Source of the DNA: an uncultured Bacteroidales bacterium
Lineage (GTDB): Bacteria; Bacteroidota; Bacteroidia; Bacteroidales; UBA932
Direction of reading: 5' to 3'
Length of the DNA: 16,360 nt
NCBI GenBank assembly: GCA_946617545.1
Contig: CAMOKK010000012.1
Span: 1 to 16,360, forward strand
Shown: positions 14,345-16,360 of the stretch, in pieces
Layout: every line of letters starts with the position of its first letter
Numbering within the stretch: the first letter of the stretch is position 1
The notes under the pieces: model-generated
What the model saw: the letters and a program-made list of their open reading frames with translations, nothing else
Database searches by the model: none
Told to the model about the DNA's origin: nothing
Translations under genes and position numbers: made by a program

Positions 14345-15763
14345 CTACTTCCGTGCACGCCAGAGGGCGGTCATGTCTTCCAGGGTCTTGCCTTTGGTTT
14401 CCGGCACCAGTTTCCACACGAAGACAGCGGCAATCAGGCAGATGACACCGTAGAGGGCATAGGCGAAGAAGGGACTCCAGCTGTACATGGGCACGAAGGT
14501 GGAGCTCACGATGAAGTTGAAAATCCACTGGAATGCCACGGCCCAGGCTGTTGCCTGGCTGCGGATGGTGTTGGGGAAGAGCTCGGCAATATATACCCAG
14601 CAGATGGGGCCCCAGCTGAACATGAAACAGGCGCTGTACAGCATGATGCTCACGACCGGCACAAGGGCGGGCAGGCTCATCACATTGCTCAGGGCCACGC
14701 CCAGGGCGCCCAGGGCCATCCCCAGGGAGCCGGTGATGAGCAGGGGTTTGCGGCCCAGCTTGTCCACGGTGAAAACGGCCACCAGGGTGAAGGAGATGTT
14801 AATCACGCCCATGATTACCGTAAAGAGCATGTTGTTGCTCACGCCCATGGATTCAAAGATGCGCGGGGCAAAGTACAGCACGGCATTGATGCCGATAATC
14901 TGCTGGAACACGGACAGCATGCAACCGATGAAAACCACCATCCAGCCATAGGAGAGCAGGTTTTCCTTGGGGGTCTCCACCGTCGCCTTGATTTCCGAAA
15001 GGATAATCCGGGCCTCCTGCTCGCCGTTGATGTTGGACAGCACCTTCATGGCCTCCTCGTCGCGTCCCATGAGCGTAAGGTAGCGGGGCGTCTCGGGAAC
15101 CAGCAGAATCAGGAGGGCAAACAGGCCTGCGGGCACCGCTTCGGAGACGAACATCAGCCGCCAGCCCACCTCGTTGGTCCATTCCACCACCTCGGGGTCG
15201 GCGGCGTGGCTGCGCACAATGAGGAAGTTCACAAAGTACACCACCAGCTGGCCGAAGATAATGGCAAACTGGTTCCAGGACACCAGGGAGCCGCGCTGCT
15301 TGTAAGGGGCAATCTCGGCAATGTACATGGGGCAGATGGCCGATGCCAGTCCCACGCCGATACCGCCCAGCACGCGGTAGCAGTTAAAGGCCACCAGCAG
15401 GCTCAGGCTGGCTTTCCCTTCCTCGAAAAAGAGGAATTCGGGGTAGTAGGAGCCCAGGGCGCTCAGGAAAAACAGGATACCCGCAACAAAGAGGGTTCTC
15501 TTTCGGCCGAAGCGGGAGGCCATGACACCGGAAAGGAAGGCGCCGATAATACAGCCAATCAGGGCGCTGGACGTGGTAAATCCGTGCAGTGCGTTGGTGT
15601 AGTCGAAGTCATCGGCATCCTGGAAAAAGGCCTGGAGACCTTTCTCCGCTCCGGAAATGACGGCCGTGTCGTATCCGAACAGCAGACCGCCCAGGACCGC
15701 CACGAGCACGATGCTCACAAGGTACAGGACGCTGCCTTTCTGTCTGTATGGACTACTTTGCAT
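14345..15763 (-). CDS. xylE: D-xylose:H+ symporter, MFS sugar porter family
   Basis: A 472-residue inner-membrane sugar/H+ symporter with about 12 membrane helices, strongly similar in pattern to E. coli XylE. Sugar-porter motifs are [14 protein letters not shown] in helix 1, RFGRKR between helices 2 and 3, PETPRYL after helix 6, the substrate-binding [14 protein letters not shown] of helix 7, DKLGRKPL between helices 8 and 9, SWGPICWV in helix 10, and [11 protein letters not shown] at the end. The start ATG (15761-15763) lies inside the last codons of xylA, an 11-bp overlap that suggests translational coupling. Xylose import directly feeds the isomerase. Other aldoses (glucose, arabinose) are possible substrates, but the xylA neighbour makes xylose likely. 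The stop is 6 bp from copy 3 of the repeat element. Confidence 0.95.
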   Translation of the reverse strand: MQSSPYRQKGSVLYLVSIVLVAVLGGLLFGYDTAVISGAEKGLQAFFQDADDFDYTNALHGFTTSSALIGCIIGAFLSGVMASRFGRKRTLFVAGILFFLSALGSYYPEFLFFEEGKASLSLLVAFNCYRVLGGIGVGLASAICPMYIAEIAPYKQRGSLVSWNQFAIIFGQLVVYFVNFLIVRSHAADPEVVEWTNEVGWRLMFVSEAVPAGLFALLILLVPETPRYLTLMGRDEEAMKVLSNINGEQEARIILSEIKATVETPKENLLSYGWMVVFIGCMLSVFQQIIGINAVLYFAPRIFESMGVSNNMLFTVIMGVINISFTLVAVFTVDKLGRKPLLITGSLGMALGALGVALSNVMSLPALVPVVSIMLYSACFMFSWGPICWVYIAELFPNTIRSQATAWAVAFQWIFNFIVSSTFVPMYSWSPFFAYALYGVICLIAAVFVWKLVPETKGKTLEDMTALWRARK

Positions 15764-16360
15764 AGAGGTTCAGGTAGGTTTCATAAAGCTCCTGCTTGCC
15801 GGAGGCGGCCACGGGAGCGGGGCTGCTCTTGGCATAGTCGTAAAGTTCTTCCAGCGTGGCCTTGCCTTCCTCGAACTTCTTGCCCAGACCGCTGTCAAAG
15901 CTGGCATAGCGCTCTTTGACCATCTTCGGGAGCGGGCTCTCTTCCAGAATGGCGGCGGCGTTCAGGAGGGCGTGTGCCATAGCGTCCATGGCGCTGATGT
16001 GGGCGATGAAGATGTCTTCCGGATCCGTGGAGGAGCGGCGCAGCTTGGCGTCAAAGTTGGTGCCGCCGTTGCCGAAACCGCCGTTCAGCAGAATCTGCAT
16101 CATGGCCTGGGTGAGATCGAAGGCATCTACGGGGAACTGGTCTGTATCCCAGCCGTTCTGGGCGTCTCCGCGGTTGGCGTCGATAGAGCCCAGGAAGCCG
16201 TTTTCACGGGCTACGGTAAGTTCATGCTCGAAGGTGTGGCCGGCCAGGGTGGCGTGGTTCACCTCGATATTCACCTTGAAGTCCTTGTCCAGGCCGTTGG
16301 CGCGGAGGAAGCCAATCACGGTTTCCGTGTCCACGTCGTACTGGTGCTTGGTGGGCTCCA
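15753..16360 (-). CDS. xylA: Xylose isomerase, C-terminal part (5' end off window)
   Basis: The last 200 or so codons of xylose isomerase, which converts D-xylose to D-xylulose in the cytoplasm. The reading frame is open to the window edge, where it reads [18 protein letters not shown]. The GTG at 16334 is therefore internal and not the start; the full protein is about 440 residues, so roughly half is missing. Metal ligands of this family are present: Glu and His in [11 protein letters not shown], Asp in SIDANRGD, two Asp in GWDTDQFP, and Asp in TNFDAKLRR. It is the first visible gene of a xylA-xylE operon, overlapping xylE by 11 bp. The gene looks intact in the visible part; regulators or a xylulokinase could lie upstream, outside the window. 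Confidence 0.97.
   Translation of the reverse strand, partial: EPTKHQYDVDTETVIGFLRANGLDKDFKVNIEVNHATLAGHTFEHELTVARENGFLGSIDANRGDAQNGWDTDQFPVDAFDLTQAMMQILLNGGFGNGGTNFDAKLRRSSTDPEDIFIAHISAMDAMAHALLNAAAILEESPLPKMVKERYASFDSGLGKKFEEGKATLEELYDYAKSSPAPVAASGKQELYETYLNLYAK

Noticed and set aside
14264..15919. A 551-codon open frame on the + strand
   Set aside because: Antisense to xylE and the end of xylA; rich in His, Gln and Gly as expected from the reverse complement of a GC-rich membrane protein.

Overview
The window looks like a chromosomal segment from a GC-rich member of the Bacteroidales (gut Bacteroidota). Several things support this: candidate promoters with the Bacteroidota pattern TTTG-N19-21-TAnnTTTG and no Shine-Dalgarno sequence at most starts; a ribosomal protein S16 with a long Ala/Glu-rich tail; paired secreted OMP and lipoprotein genes; a Bacteroidales-type RAYT (REP-associated Y1 transposase) with a long C-terminal domain; and an xylA-xylE operon. 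I cannot assign a genus from sequence alone.

Layout. 1-1745 (+): ABC exporter, cut at its 5' end. 1746-4005 (-): lemA followed by a DUF2207 membrane protein. 4078-4803 (+): DUF975 membrane protein, divergent from lemA. 4800-8324 (-): rpsP, rimM and a secreted GH2 exo-beta-glucosaminidase-like enzyme in one tight run. 8586-9781 (+): small outer-membrane-barrel protein plus a lipoprotein. 9799-9962 (+): promoter, tRNA-Leu(GAG) and terminator. 9987-11247: a mobile module in which a RAYT gene is bracketed by two copies of a 109-bp palindromic element. 11302-11928 (-): nitroreductase. 11986-14196 (+): aldehyde dehydrogenase and short-chain dehydrogenase pair. 14230-14338: a third, solo copy of the 109-bp element. 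14345-16360 (-): xylose isomerase (cut at its 5' end) overlapping a XylE-type xylose/H+ symporter.

How the genes work together. xylA and xylE import and isomerise xylose. The aldehyde dehydrogenase and SDR are 3 nt apart and probably act on related aldehyde/alcohol substrates; they share a mirrored divergent promoter region with the nitroreductase. lemA and the DUF2207 gene form an envelope-protein unit. The GH2 enzyme would release amino sugars from chitosan-like or related glycans, and is oddly placed behind two ribosome genes.

The most interesting structure is the RAYT with three 109-bp elements. All three have exactly the same length. Each has a central near-perfect hairpin, and two have intact CCGTGTT...AACACGG ends (the first copy's left end is decayed). 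Two copies show a paired (compensatory) base change in the stem, and each copy sits just past the 3' end of a gene on its own strand. This resembles a REPIN/REPtron system in a Bacteroidales genome. A second genome-scale signal is strong over-representation of the word ATCGGCC/GGCCGAT.
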